Source: Betaproteobacteria bacterium RIFCSPLOWO2_02_FULL_63_19
GTDB taxonomy: Bacteria > Pseudomonadota > Gammaproteobacteria > Burkholderiales > SG8-39
Reading direction: 5' to 3'
Assembly: GCA_001770415.1 (NCBI GenBank)
Contig: MEQX01000017.1
Span: 1 to 40,869 of the forward strand
DNA length: 40,869 nt
The position numbers and the translations under genes were made by a program. Positions 32,228 to 39,145 of this stretch are shown here, in pieces. A model generated the notes under the pieces. It made no database searches. It was not told where the DNA came from and was given only the letters and a program-made list of their open reading frames with translations. The stretch's first letter is position 1. Every line of letters begins with the position of its first letter.

Positions 32228-32457
32228 CGGGCCAGCAGTGCTCGAATGTTTGCGAAGACCTGCTCACCAGGAATGCCCTTCACGCGCCCCTCGAGCAGTT
32301 CTTGGTGTCGCCTCTTTGCCTCAGCGATCCAAGCTTTCTCAATATCGGGATCAGGCGGCCCGTCAAGTTCACCAATCAGCAGCCGGATCAAGGCAGCCTT
32401 GTCGCTCTGGCTGAGCGCCCGGACCTTTTCCTCAATTTCCGCTAGGGCTGTTGCCAT
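32224..32457 (-). CDS. Addiction module antitoxin (TIGR02574-type)
   Basis: 77 residues: IEEKVRALSQSDKAALIRLLIGEL, then DPDIEKAWIAEAKRRHQELLEGRVKGIPGEQVFANIRALL. This is the usual pattern of short addiction-module antitoxins that precede ParE-type toxins: N-terminal helices for dimerisation or DNA contact, and a C-terminal toxin-binding helix (the W-EA-RR-EL segment). GGAG seven nt before the ATG. The stop overlaps the start of the broken toxin. Being orphaned it could still neutralise related toxins elsewhere. It is the gene at the upstream edge of the array; no attC or integrase is seen beyond it. Confidence 0.85.
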   Translation of the reverse strand: MATALAEIEEKVRALSQSDKAALIRLLIGELDGPPDPDIEKAWIAEAKRRHQELLEGRVKGIPGEQVFANIRALLAR

Positions 32458-32667
32458 TGAGTTTCTCCGTTGGATCCACGGCAGTTGCTAAGTGTATCGC
32501 GCGGCGTTTTTGCTCGCTCAACATCTCCTTCGGCCGAGGAGCGAACGCTCACAGAAATTACATCGGATGTCGTCAACGGGTCGAGACTGTCGGTTTCCTT
32601 CTTACAAAGCCGACGCGGGCCGGAACTGCAGCAGCCGCCCGACTTCCCCGCTCACGACGTGACCCAT

Positions 32668-33972
32668 TCATTTTCGGCTGACGCGGTTCCTGCCGCTGTT
32701 CTTGGCGCGATAGAGCGCTTTATCGGCGGCCTTCAAAACCTCCGAGGGGGTCGCCGCCGCGGGACCCGGCGCAGCGGCGCCGATCGAAATCGTGACCGTG
32801 AGCGTCTCGTCGGGTTCGGCGTGCGCGCGTAGCTTGGCGCCCAGTTCCTTGTCCTTCGGGCGGCCTTCGTCGCGTATCGCCATTTGGTAGCCCGCTACCG
32901 AAGCGCGGATCTCGTCCAGGTGCAGCAGCGCGTCGTCCAGCCCGGTATCGGGAAACAGTATCGTGAATTCCTCGCCCCCGTAACGGAACGCGCGGCCGCG
33001 GCCTTTGACCTGGGCGAGGCGCGCCGCGACCAGCTTCAGCGCCTGATCGCCGACGTCGTGGCCGTGCGTGTCGTTGAAGGCCTTGAAGTGATCGACATCG
33101 GCCATCGCGAGCACATAGCGCGGACCGAGACCCGCCATCGCCTCTTGCAGGGCGCGCCTGCCCGGCAGGCCGGTCAGTTCGTCTTTGAACGCGAGGCGGT
33201 GCGACTCCTGAAGCATCCCCACCAACAGGATGGCGCCCGCCGCCGCGGTGAAGACGCCGAACACTGCCGGGTCCGCGGCCCACTCGCAGGCAACGACGAA
33301 CGCAACGAGCGCACCGGCCTGGCCAATGGCGATCGTCGATACCGGCCCGCCCTGCTTCGAAAAACGGGGCCGCCAAGCGCACCACGCGGCGGCGACGAAT
33401 GCCGCCGAGAAAAGTACCCGCCCGATGACAATGAGCGGCACCGGGGGCGAGTGCAAGCGCCAGTTTTCCCCCAGCATTTCCTGCCAGGCCACGCCGGAGA
33501 ACGAGCTGCGTCCCGAGGACGCGATCCAGGCCACGAGCAGGATTTCGAACGCGACGATGAGCAGCCAGCGATGGTTGCCGTGGTAGGACACGCCGCGCTC
33601 GGGCAGCAGCAGCGCGGACAGCACGTTGAGGGGTACCAGCACGAGCGCCGCGGCGTACACCGCTCGCGCGGCAAAACTCTCGGCGCCCAAATCGAACGCG
33701 TAGCGGTAGCCTGCAAAGACAAGCAGCAACGACACCGTTGCGACGAAAACACGCCCACGGTTGAACCACAGGCTAAGCCCCGCCCCCGCGACCAGCACGA
33801 AGTACGCGCCGAATTCCTTCAGCCCGGAGAGCGACGGCGGCAGCGCCGGGCCGAGCCAAAGTGCGAGCGCGGCGGCGACCATAATGCCAATCGGGGCGAT
33901 CAGGGAACCGAACTCGGCGGCGAAAGACCGATCGTCGGGCCGAGCTTTCAGTCGCTTTTCCGTTGATCGCAT
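32668..33972 (-). CDS. Membrane-bound diguanylate cyclase (GGDEF domain)
   Basis: 434 residues. About eight to ten hydrophobic segments in the first 260 residues form a membrane sensor region, followed by a GGDEF domain. Catalytic parts are present: DVDHFKAFNDTHGHDVGDQAL (metal and GTP binding) and the A-site RYGGEEF, the GGEEF variant, so c-di-GMP synthesis is expected. The inhibitory I-site RxxD, which should lie just before the A-site, is replaced by KGRG, so product inhibition is probably absent. The N-terminal region resembles other multi-helix sensors but I cannot name the type. Its stop faces the cassette array; its start is divergent from the CBS gene. Confidence 0.92.
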   Translation of the reverse strand: MRSTEKRLKARPDDRSFAAEFGSLIAPIGIMVAAALALWLGPALPPSLSGLKEFGAYFVLVAGAGLSLWFNRGRVFVATVSLLLVFAGYRYAFDLGAESFAARAVYAAALVLVPLNVLSALLLPERGVSYHGNHRWLLIVAFEILLVAWIASSGRSSFSGVAWQEMLGENWRLHSPPVPLIVIGRVLFSAAFVAAAWCAWRPRFSKQGGPVSTIAIGQAGALVAFVVACEWAADPAVFGVFTAAAGAILLVGMLQESHRLAFKDELTGLPGRRALQEAMAGLGPRYVLAMADVDHFKAFNDTHGHDVGDQALKLVAARLAQVKGRGRAFRYGGEEFTILFPDTGLDDALLHLDEIRASVAGYQMAIRDEGRPKDKELGAKLRAHAEPDETLTVTISIGAAAPGPAAATPSEVLKAADKALYRAKNSGRNRVSRK

Positions 33973-34231
33973 GTTGACGCTGTGCTCGACAGGGCGGTTT
34001 GTACCGCTGACCCGCTCCGATCGCTCCCTTTGGGTTGGTTGCCGGTGAGCGAAATTAACATAAGATACATCGCACGCGGTTCGGCGGCGAGTTCAGTCGC
34101 CGGATCGGGACCCACCAGGGACGATCGGAAACGCATCGCCGCATTCAGGCTGCCGCGCGCCTGGAATTTGCCGCCAGCAGGACTAAGCTGAAAGAAGCCG
34201 CATCGGCGGCGTTCAGACAGGGAGGGTTGTC

Positions 34232-34687
34232 ATGGCCGTTCATCACCTGCCCACCGTCCGGGAATTCATGGACAAGTTCGTGGATACGCTGTCGCCGGAG
34301 ACCGATATCTGGGAAGCCGTGGACTTCCTGCTGGAGAAGCGGATCACCGGCGCGCTGGTTGCCAATGGCAAGGGCAAGCTCGTCGGCATTCTGACGGAAT
34401 CCGATTGCCTCAAGCTGCTCACGCTGGGCGGCGCCGATCACGATGCCCCGAAGGGGAAAGTCAAGGATTTCATGACGACCGCCGTGGAAACCATACCGCC
34501 GAACATGGACATCTATTACGTCGCCGGGCTGTTCCTGACCAAGAATTTTCGTCGTCTGCCGGTGGTGGAGGACGGGCGCATCGTCGGCGCGGTCACCCAG
34601 TTTGACATTTTGCGCGCGGTGCAACGCGGTCTCGTCGGGATGACGAACCGCCGCGCCGCAGCCGGAGGGCCGGCCGGCGTCGCCTAG
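34232..34687 (+). CDS. CBS-domain protein
   Basis: 151 residues made of a pair of CBS motifs (about 8-65 and 75-135) and little else. DAVDFLLEKRITGALVAN-like and GLFLTKNFRRLPVVEDGRIVGAVTQFDIL are the diagnostic strand-helix segments. Stand-alone CBS pairs bind adenine nucleotides and act as energy sensors for partner proteins. GGGAGG before the ATG supports the start. No partner enzyme is evident next to it; the sirtuin downstream, NAD-dependent, and the cyclase upstream both relate to signalling, but a link is speculation. Confidence 0.9.
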   Translation: MAVHHLPTVREFMDKFVDTLSPETDIWEAVDFLLEKRITGALVANGKGKLVGILTESDCLKLLTLGGADHDAPKGKVKDFMTTAVETIPPNMDIYYVAGLFLTKNFRRLPVVEDGRIVGAVTQFDILRAVQRGLVGMTNRRAAAGGPAGVA

Positions 34688-34767
34688 GGCGACGCTTCGC
34701 GTGTCCCCGTGCGGGGGGCGTCGGCGTGCGACTCCCGCGGCCTCGCTTCGTTGGCGAGCGCCGAATT

Positions 34768-34773
34768 TATAAT
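34768..34773 (+). promoter_or_regulatory. -10 element placing +1 at the sirtuin start codon
   Basis: A perfect TATAAT ends seven bases before the GTG at 34780, so transcription would begin at or next to the start codon, giving a leaderless mRNA. There is no Shine-Dalgarno before that GTG, which fits. No good -35 is present at 16-18 bases. Confidence 0.4.
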
Positions 34774-34779
34774 GATCCT

Positions 34780-35550
34780 GTGAAACGCGCAGCCGACATC
34801 GAAACGATAGGACGCGTTCGCGGCTGGTTGGACAAAACGCGCCGCGTCGTCGTCCTCACCGGCGCGGGGATTTCCACCGACTCCGGAATCCCCGATTTCC
34901 GCGGGCCGCGGGGCGTGTGGACCATGAATCCCGAGGCCGAGAAGCTCGCGACGATACAGAACTACCTTGCCGATCCGGAAATTCGCAAGGCGTCGTGGCT
35001 CGGCCGGCTGAGCCACGGCGCGTGGAACGCGCGGCCGAACGCCGGTCACCGAGCGCTGGTGGAACTGGAGCGCCGCGGCAAGCTGTACGCGCTGGTAACG
35101 CAGAACGTCGACGAACTGCATCAGATGGCGGGCAATTCACAGGAACTAGTGGTCGAAGTGCACGGCACGCTGCGCAAGTTCATGTGCTGGGAGTGCGGCC
35201 GGCGCGGGCCGATGGAGGAAGCGCTCGAGCGCGTGCGCGCCGGCGATCCGGACCCGCGTTGCGAGCACTGCGGCGGGATACTGAAGAGCGACACGATCTC
35301 GTTCGGGCAGGCGCTGGTCCCCGAAGTCATCGCGCGTGCGCTGCGCGTTGCGGCCGAGGCCGAACTGTTGCTGGCGGTGGGCACCAGCCTGCAAGTCTAT
35401 CCGGTGGCGGCCGCGCTACCCGCCGCGCGCGCAGCCGGAGCGAAGATCGTCATCGTGAACGCCGAGCCGACGCCGTACGACGAAATCGCGGATGCGGTCC
35501 TCTCTTCGCCCATCAGCGAGGTGCTGCCGAAAATCTGCGGCGCAGACTGA
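34780..35550 (+). CDS. Sirtuin NAD-dependent protein deacylase (CobB/Sir2 family)
   Basis: 256 residues of Sir2 class. NAD-binding GAGIS at 28-32 with PDFRG following, TQNVDELH (Q108, N109, D111), catalytic H128 in EVHGTLRKFMC, zinc cysteines C136-x2-C139 and C161-x2-C164, GTSLQVYPVAA and VNAEPTPYD. It removes acyl groups from lysines using NAD; in bacteria a main target is acyl-CoA synthetases, of which one is encoded in this window. I chose the GTG at 34780 because helix 1 begins there and a TATAAT sits just upstream; a GTG at 34726 would add 18 residues. Confidence 0.93.
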   Translation: MKRAADIETIGRVRGWLDKTRRVVVLTGAGISTDSGIPDFRGPRGVWTMNPEAEKLATIQNYLADPEIRKASWLGRLSHGAWNARPNAGHRALVELERRGKLYALVTQNVDELHQMAGNSQELVVEVHGTLRKFMCWECGRRGPMEEALERVRAGDPDPRCEHCGGILKSDTISFGQALVPEVIARALRVAAEAELLLAVGTSLQVYPVAAALPAARAAGAKIVIVNAEPTPYDEIADAVLSSPISEVLPKICGAD

Positions 35551-35772
35551 GCGCCGGGCCGAGACAGGTCCACTCATGCACGGGGAACGGGCTGCAGCCC
35601 GATAGAGCGGAATTGGCTTAAGATGCAGCGCGCAGTTGCAACGGGAATTCAGGCACGCAGTGTCCCGGCGAACGGCCTGGCTGCCGGATCGAGTATCCGT
35701 TGTTTTTCGATGCGGCGGGGTGACGAATATGAACTGACAAGGGAGCGCAATGGCGAGTATGAGCGAGACACC

Positions 35773-36525
35773 ATGCTGACGTTGTACAACTACTGGAGTT
35801 CGGTTTGTTCGCAAAAGGTGCGCGTTTGCCTCGCCGAGAAAGGCCTCGCTTACGAGAACCGCCATGTCAACCTGTTCGAGTTCGACCACTGGAAGCCCGA
35901 ATACCTGAAGATGAACCCCAACGCGGTGGTGCCGGCACTCGACCACGACGGGCACATAGTCATCGAATCGAACGTCATCCTGGAGTATCTCGACGATTGT
36001 TTTCCACAGGTGCGACTGAGTCCGCAGGATGCGAACGCCAGAGCGCGGATGCGCCTGTGGATGTTCTACTCCGAGGGGGTCGCTCACGAGAACATCGCTA
36101 CATGCTCATACAATCCGCGCCACGCGGCAAGGCACAAGGCCAAGGGCCACACCAACGAGGACCTGAAACGCATTGCCGCCGGCTGCCCGAACCCGATCAT
36201 CCGCAACCGCCTGCTGCGCCGCGCGGAGCACGGTGTCAGCGATGCCGAAGAGAACGAAGCTTACGAGGCGCTGGATTTCGTTCTCGACCGGATGGAGGAC
36301 TGCTTGAGCCGCGCGCCATGGCTCGCAGGGGCCGAGTATTCGCTCGGCGACATTGCGATGGCGCCGTACATCAACCGCATCGAAGTGCTCAAGCGCCCCG
36401 AGATGGTGGGCGCCGCGCGACGCCCGAGGCTCGCGTCATGGTGGCAGCGCGTTCAAGAGCGGCCCGCGTTCCAGCAGGCGTTCGCGGTGAAGAATCCGGA
36501 TGCGAGTGATCCGGTGCAGCGTTAG
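35773..36525 (+). CDS. Glutathione S-transferase family protein
   Basis: 250 residues: an N-terminal thioredoxin-like domain (MLTLYNYWSSVCSQKVRVCL, the glutathione-binding NAVVPAL and ESNVILEYL) and a helical C-terminal domain (WLAGAEYSLGDIAMAPYINRI, the conserved N-capping S-x2-D). SSVCSQKVR suggests a Ser or Cys active site, near the beta-etherase/omega-like classes rather than tyrosine types. Role may be detoxification or ring-cleavage chemistry in aromatic breakdown. Start: ATG at 35773. A nine-codon reading frame with a better Shine-Dalgarno (AAGGGAG) ends overlapping this ATG and might couple translation. Confidence 0.88.
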   Translation: MLTLYNYWSSVCSQKVRVCLAEKGLAYENRHVNLFEFDHWKPEYLKMNPNAVVPALDHDGHIVIESNVILEYLDDCFPQVRLSPQDANARARMRLWMFYSEGVAHENIATCSYNPRHAARHKAKGHTNEDLKRIAAGCPNPIIRNRLLRRAEHGVSDAEENEAYEALDFVLDRMEDCLSRAPWLAGAEYSLGDIAMAPYINRIEVLKRPEMVGAARRPRLASWWQRVQERPAFQQAFAVKNPDASDPVQR

Positions 36526-36540
36526 ATACGCGGACAGGAT

Positions 36541-36563
36541 TTATCCACAGTTTCTGTGGATAA
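36541..36563. repeat. Inverted pair of perfect DnaA boxes
   Basis: Two copies of the consensus DnaA box TTATCCACA in opposite orientation, inside a 10-bp perfect inverted repeat (TTATCCACAG, spacer TTT, CTGTGGATAA). It begins 16 bases after the glutathione transferase stop and is not followed by a T-run, so it is a poor terminator. It may bind DnaA as a titration or regulatory site, or just form an RNA hairpin. Confidence 0.55.
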
Positions 36564-36693
36564 GCTTGTGCGTATTTGTTCCATCCGGGTTGCCGACGCG
36601 CGGGTGCAGGTCGCTTTGCTCACGAATTAGACAGCGCTCGCATCGCAGCGGCGGGCCATTTGCGCCCCGCTGCAGGCGACGCCTGACGCGGCG

Positions 36694-37098
36694 CTACTCG
36701 AAACTCGCGATGCAGTCGATTTCGACGTTCACGCCTTTGCGGTGCGGTGTGCCGCCGATGCAGGTGCGCGTGACCTTCTCGCCGGCCATGAATTCGCGGA
36801 AAGCCTCGTTGAACGCGGGGAAATCCTCGGTGTGGCGCAGAACGACGCGCATGTTGACCACGTTCGCCATGGACAGGCCGGCCGCGGCGAGGATATTGGC
36901 CAGATTGGCGAGGGTCCGGCGCGTCTGCTCGCGAATGTCGGCCGAGGCCACTTCGCGCGTCTTCGGGTCAAGCGGTCCCTGGCCGGAGACGAACAGCAGA
37001 TTGCCGGCGCGGATCGCCTGCGCAAGCGGAGAGGGCGTTCCCTTATCGGTGAATCCGGTGACCGGTGCATCGGGCGAGGTGATGATCTGTTTGGGCAT
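36694..37098 (-). CDS. RidA family (YjgF/YER057c/UK114) enamine/imine deaminase-like protein
   Basis: 134 residues of the RidA fold: IRAGNLLFVSGQGPLDPKT, EQTRRTLANLANILAAAGLSMANVVNMRVVL, then VTRTCIGGTPHRKGVNVEIDCIA. The arginine that holds the substrate carboxylate in true RidA (in R-x-C/A) is present. The C-terminal loop is PHRKG instead of the usual LP-G, so it may belong to a Rid subgroup other than canonical RidA. AAGGAG six bases before the ATG at 37098 decides the start. It follows the thioesterase gene by 23 nt on the same strand. Confidence 0.9.
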   Translation of the reverse strand: MPKQIITSPDAPVTGFTDKGTPSPLAQAIRAGNLLFVSGQGPLDPKTREVASADIREQTRRTLANLANILAAAGLSMANVVNMRVVLRHTEDFPAFNEAFREFMAGEKVTRTCIGGTPHRKGVNVEIDCIASFE

Positions 37099-37121
37099 GC
37101 GGTTCTCCTTAGGCAACGGCG

Positions 37122-37535
37122 CTACTCGAACGCCCGAATGATTTCCGGCGGGATGATCCCGGCTCTCAGACGCGTCGGGTCCTCGGGGTGACGCAGCGCC
37201 CAGACGCGAGTCTCCTCACCCTCCACGGATTTCAGGCCCTTGTTGTAGATCACGTGCTTGACCACGAAGGTCTTCTCGTTCCATTGGTCGATACTGCTTT
37301 CGACCGTGATTTCGTCACGGAACATCGACGGCAACAGAAATTTGGCGTGCGCGTCGACGATCGGAAAACCGACGACGTTGTACTTGTCCATGAGCGTGTC
37401 CCAGTTGAGGCCGACGCTGTCGAAATACATGCGCGTGCTCTCGTCGAACCAGACAAAATAGTTCGGGTAGAAAACGATCTTGGCCGGATCGGTGTCGCCC
37501 CAGTGGACGATCACGGAATGCCGGTAGGTATTCAT
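37122..37535 (-). CDS. 4-hydroxybenzoyl-CoA thioesterase-family acyl-CoA thioesterase
   Basis: 137 residues, hot-dog fold. HWGDTDPAKIVFYPNYFVWFDE carries the catalytic Asp (D16) in the context typical of the Pseudomonas-type 4-hydroxybenzoyl-CoA thioesterase, and the following helix is well conserved. It should hydrolyse an aromatic or short acyl-CoA to free acid and CoA; the neighbours (RidA, alpha/beta hydrolase) do not identify which. The ATG at 37535 gives the family length; an upstream in-frame codon at 37592 would add 19 unlikely residues. Co-transcribed with the RidA gene. Confidence 0.9.
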   Translation of the reverse strand: MNTYRHSVIVHWGDTDPAKIVFYPNYFVWFDESTRMYFDSVGLNWDTLMDKYNVVGFPIVDAHAKFLLPSMFRDEITVESSIDQWNEKTFVVKHVIYNKGLKSVEGEETRVWALRHPEDPTRLRAGIIPPEIIRAFE

Positions 37536-37799
37536 GCCGCGAAAGTCGTCATGCGGCCGCTCTCCGGGATCGCGCACTCGCGCAAACGGCAACGTGCGCC
37601 TCCGCCAAACGTCGAGCGCCGCAGCACCTCGCGGAACATCCCGCGCTCATCGTCTTGCGTCCTTGAAAATCCCAAATTCATTCGTGTCGGCAACTGACGG
37701 CAAGTCTAATTCAAAATCGAGGGATTGACGGTGAATCCGGACATGGCGTACCTTGTGGGCCCCGAGCAGTCCTTCCGCTTCTCTGTTTCACGCCCTATC

Positions 37800-37904
37800 A
37801 TGACGCATCCCCATGCTGTCGGCATCGGCCGGACAGTCCGCCGCAGGGAAGATCGGGACCTGATCCGTGGCGGCGCTGAATTCAGCGATGACTTTGATGC
37901 TTGA
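37800..37904 (+). pseudogene. N-terminal fragment of a xanthine dehydrogenase-family molybdopterin-binding subunit
   Basis: 34 codons reading MTHPHAVGIGRTVRRREDRD then LIRGGAEFSDDFDA and TGA. The pattern G-G-x-V-R-x-ED-x-L-x-G-x-F-x-DD is the N-terminus of CoxL/aldehyde-oxidase-type large subunits, which are normally about 780 residues. Nothing after DDFD continues the family in any frame I could follow. It is followed 140 bases later by a crotonase fragment, so a deletion probably joined remains of a catabolic operon. Confidence 0.5.
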
Positions 37905-38046
37905 GGGTTGCCGTGCGCGTCTGTCCCGCTCTCGCGACATGCCCCAACGCAAGCGTCGCATGCCGGCCGACGAAGTTCAGGCAAGCACGGATCCGGCGTA
38001 TTGCCGAAGGATACAGATCGATGGGAAACATTCCGTGAGGAGGTGA

Positions 38047-38289
38047 CAGCGTGGAACCGATGCGTTCGATGCACGGCGCGCGCTGGCCATCGGCCTGGTC
38101 AGCAGGGTCGTTCCGGCGCACGATCTGCAAAAGGAGGTGGACCGGTTCGTCGCCGGTGTGGTTTCGCGCTCGACGGCGACGCTGCTGGCGGTCAAGGAGT
38201 ACATGCGTTCGGCTCCGAGCATGGAGCCGCAGGCCGCCTCCGATTTCGCGAGCAATCTGCTTTCCAACGTTGTTTCGTCACGACGATAG
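38047..38289 (+). pseudogene. C-terminal fragment of an enoyl-CoA hydratase (crotonase family)
   Basis: From a TGA at 38044 the frame is open for 80 codons: TDAFDARRALAIGLVSRVVP, then LQKEVDRFVAGVV, LLAVKEYMRSA and a C-terminal tail. The A-x-A-x2-IGLV-x-VVP stretch and the following helices are the last third of enoyl-CoA hydratases. The substrate-binding and oxyanion-hole parts (about 170 residues) are missing and no start codon fits. It ends 18 nt before the alpha/beta hydrolase, whose ribosome binding site lies in the gap, so the two were probably once one operon. Confidence 0.65.
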
Positions 38290-38307
38290 ACTCCTAAGGA
38301 GGAACAC

Positions 38308-39069
38308 GTGATCATCGGGCATACCCTGTACGGAAACGGCGCCGAAGGCGTCATTGTTTGCCACGGCTGGTTCGGCGACAGCAAGGTCTTCGATCCGATG
38401 CTGCCCTGGCTCGACGCGGACGCGTACACCTACGCGTTCGTCGATTACCGCGGTTACGGCAAGTCCATGAGCATGACCGGCGAATACACCGTCGCCGAGA
38501 TCGCCGCGGACGTCCTCGCACTGGCGGATTCGCTGGGCTGGAGTCGTTTTCACATCATCGGCCATTCCATGGGCGGAAAGGTGGTGCAGCGGGTCGCGTT
38601 GAATGCGTCCGATCGCGTCAAGAGCGGCATCCCGGTGACCCCGGTGCCGGCGTGTGGAACGAAGTTCGACGACGAGACCTATGCGTTGTTCGCCGGCGCG
38701 CCGGACAGCGACGAGAAGCGCTTCGGCATCACCGATTTCAGCGTATCGGGCCGCCTGACGCCGAGGTGGGTGCAGTCCATCGTGCGCGCCTCGCGTGAAA
38801 CCAGCACCGTCGAGGCGTATCGCGGCTACCTGCCCTCGTGGGCGCGCGAGGATTTTTCCACGGAAGCGAACGGCCTGAAGACGCCGATGCGCGTGATCGT
38901 GGGCGAGTTCGACCCGAAGCTGAACCCGGAGGTGATGGGTCAGACTTTCCTCGCCTGGTACCCGAACGCCGAACTTCACGTGATCGGCAACAGCGGCCAT
39001 TATCCGATGCAGGAAGCCCCGGTTCGCCTGGCGACCGTCATCGAGGAATTTCTCGGCAAGCACAAGTAG
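38308..39069 (+). CDS. Alpha/beta hydrolase
   Basis: 253 residues of the alpha/beta hydrolase fold with a full triad: nucleophile S87 in GHSMGG, D202 in VGEFDPKL and H231 in [14 protein letters not shown] near the N-terminus forms the oxyanion hole. Likely an esterase or C-C bond hydrolase; the small cap region (about residues 120-185) does not resemble a known specificity. The start is a GTG with AAGGAGGA at ideal spacing. It follows the crotonase remnant closely, consistent with descent from a degradation operon. Confidence 0.9.
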   Translation: MIIGHTLYGNGAEGVIVCHGWFGDSKVFDPMLPWLDADAYTYAFVDYRGYGKSMSMTGEYTVAEIAADVLALADSLGWSRFHIIGHSMGGKVVQRVALNASDRVKSGIPVTPVPACGTKFDDETYALFAGAPDSDEKRFGITDFSVSGRLTPRWVQSIVRASRETSTVEAYRGYLPSWAREDFSTEANGLKTPMRVIVGEFDPKLNPEVMGQTFLAWYPNAELHVIGNSGHYPMQEAPVRLATVIEEFLGKHK

Positions 39070-39145
39070 CGCGTTTCGCGGACCGGGCGGAAGGCGCCCA
39101 GCAGCTCGTGCGCCGGCAGGCGCGATATCCTCGATAATCCGGATC

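Larger units (their letters stand above)
28520..32457 (-). mobile_element. Integron-like gene cassette cluster without integrase (CALIN-like), toxin-antitoxin rich
   Basis: About 4 kb of short genes, all on the minus strand, each group followed on its 3' side by an attC-like imperfect palindrome (five found: 29044-29130, 29438-29494, 30697-30778, 31176-31265, 31848-31936). In two cases the last codon of the gene (TAA) lies inside the palindrome's outer CTAAC/ATAAC box, as is common in cassettes. Most cargo is toxin-antitoxin modules or tiny membrane proteins. Base composition of some genes (for example 31271-31693) is clearly more AT-rich than the surroundings. No tyrosine integrase gene or attI site is visible, so it would be a cluster of attC sites lacking an integrase. 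The attC calls are by eye. Confidence 0.6.

Noticed and set aside
32458-32667. Integrase gene or attI site next to the cassette array
   Set aside because: No open frame with tyrosine-recombinase motifs and no clear attI-like box; the next gene is a diguanylate cyclase.
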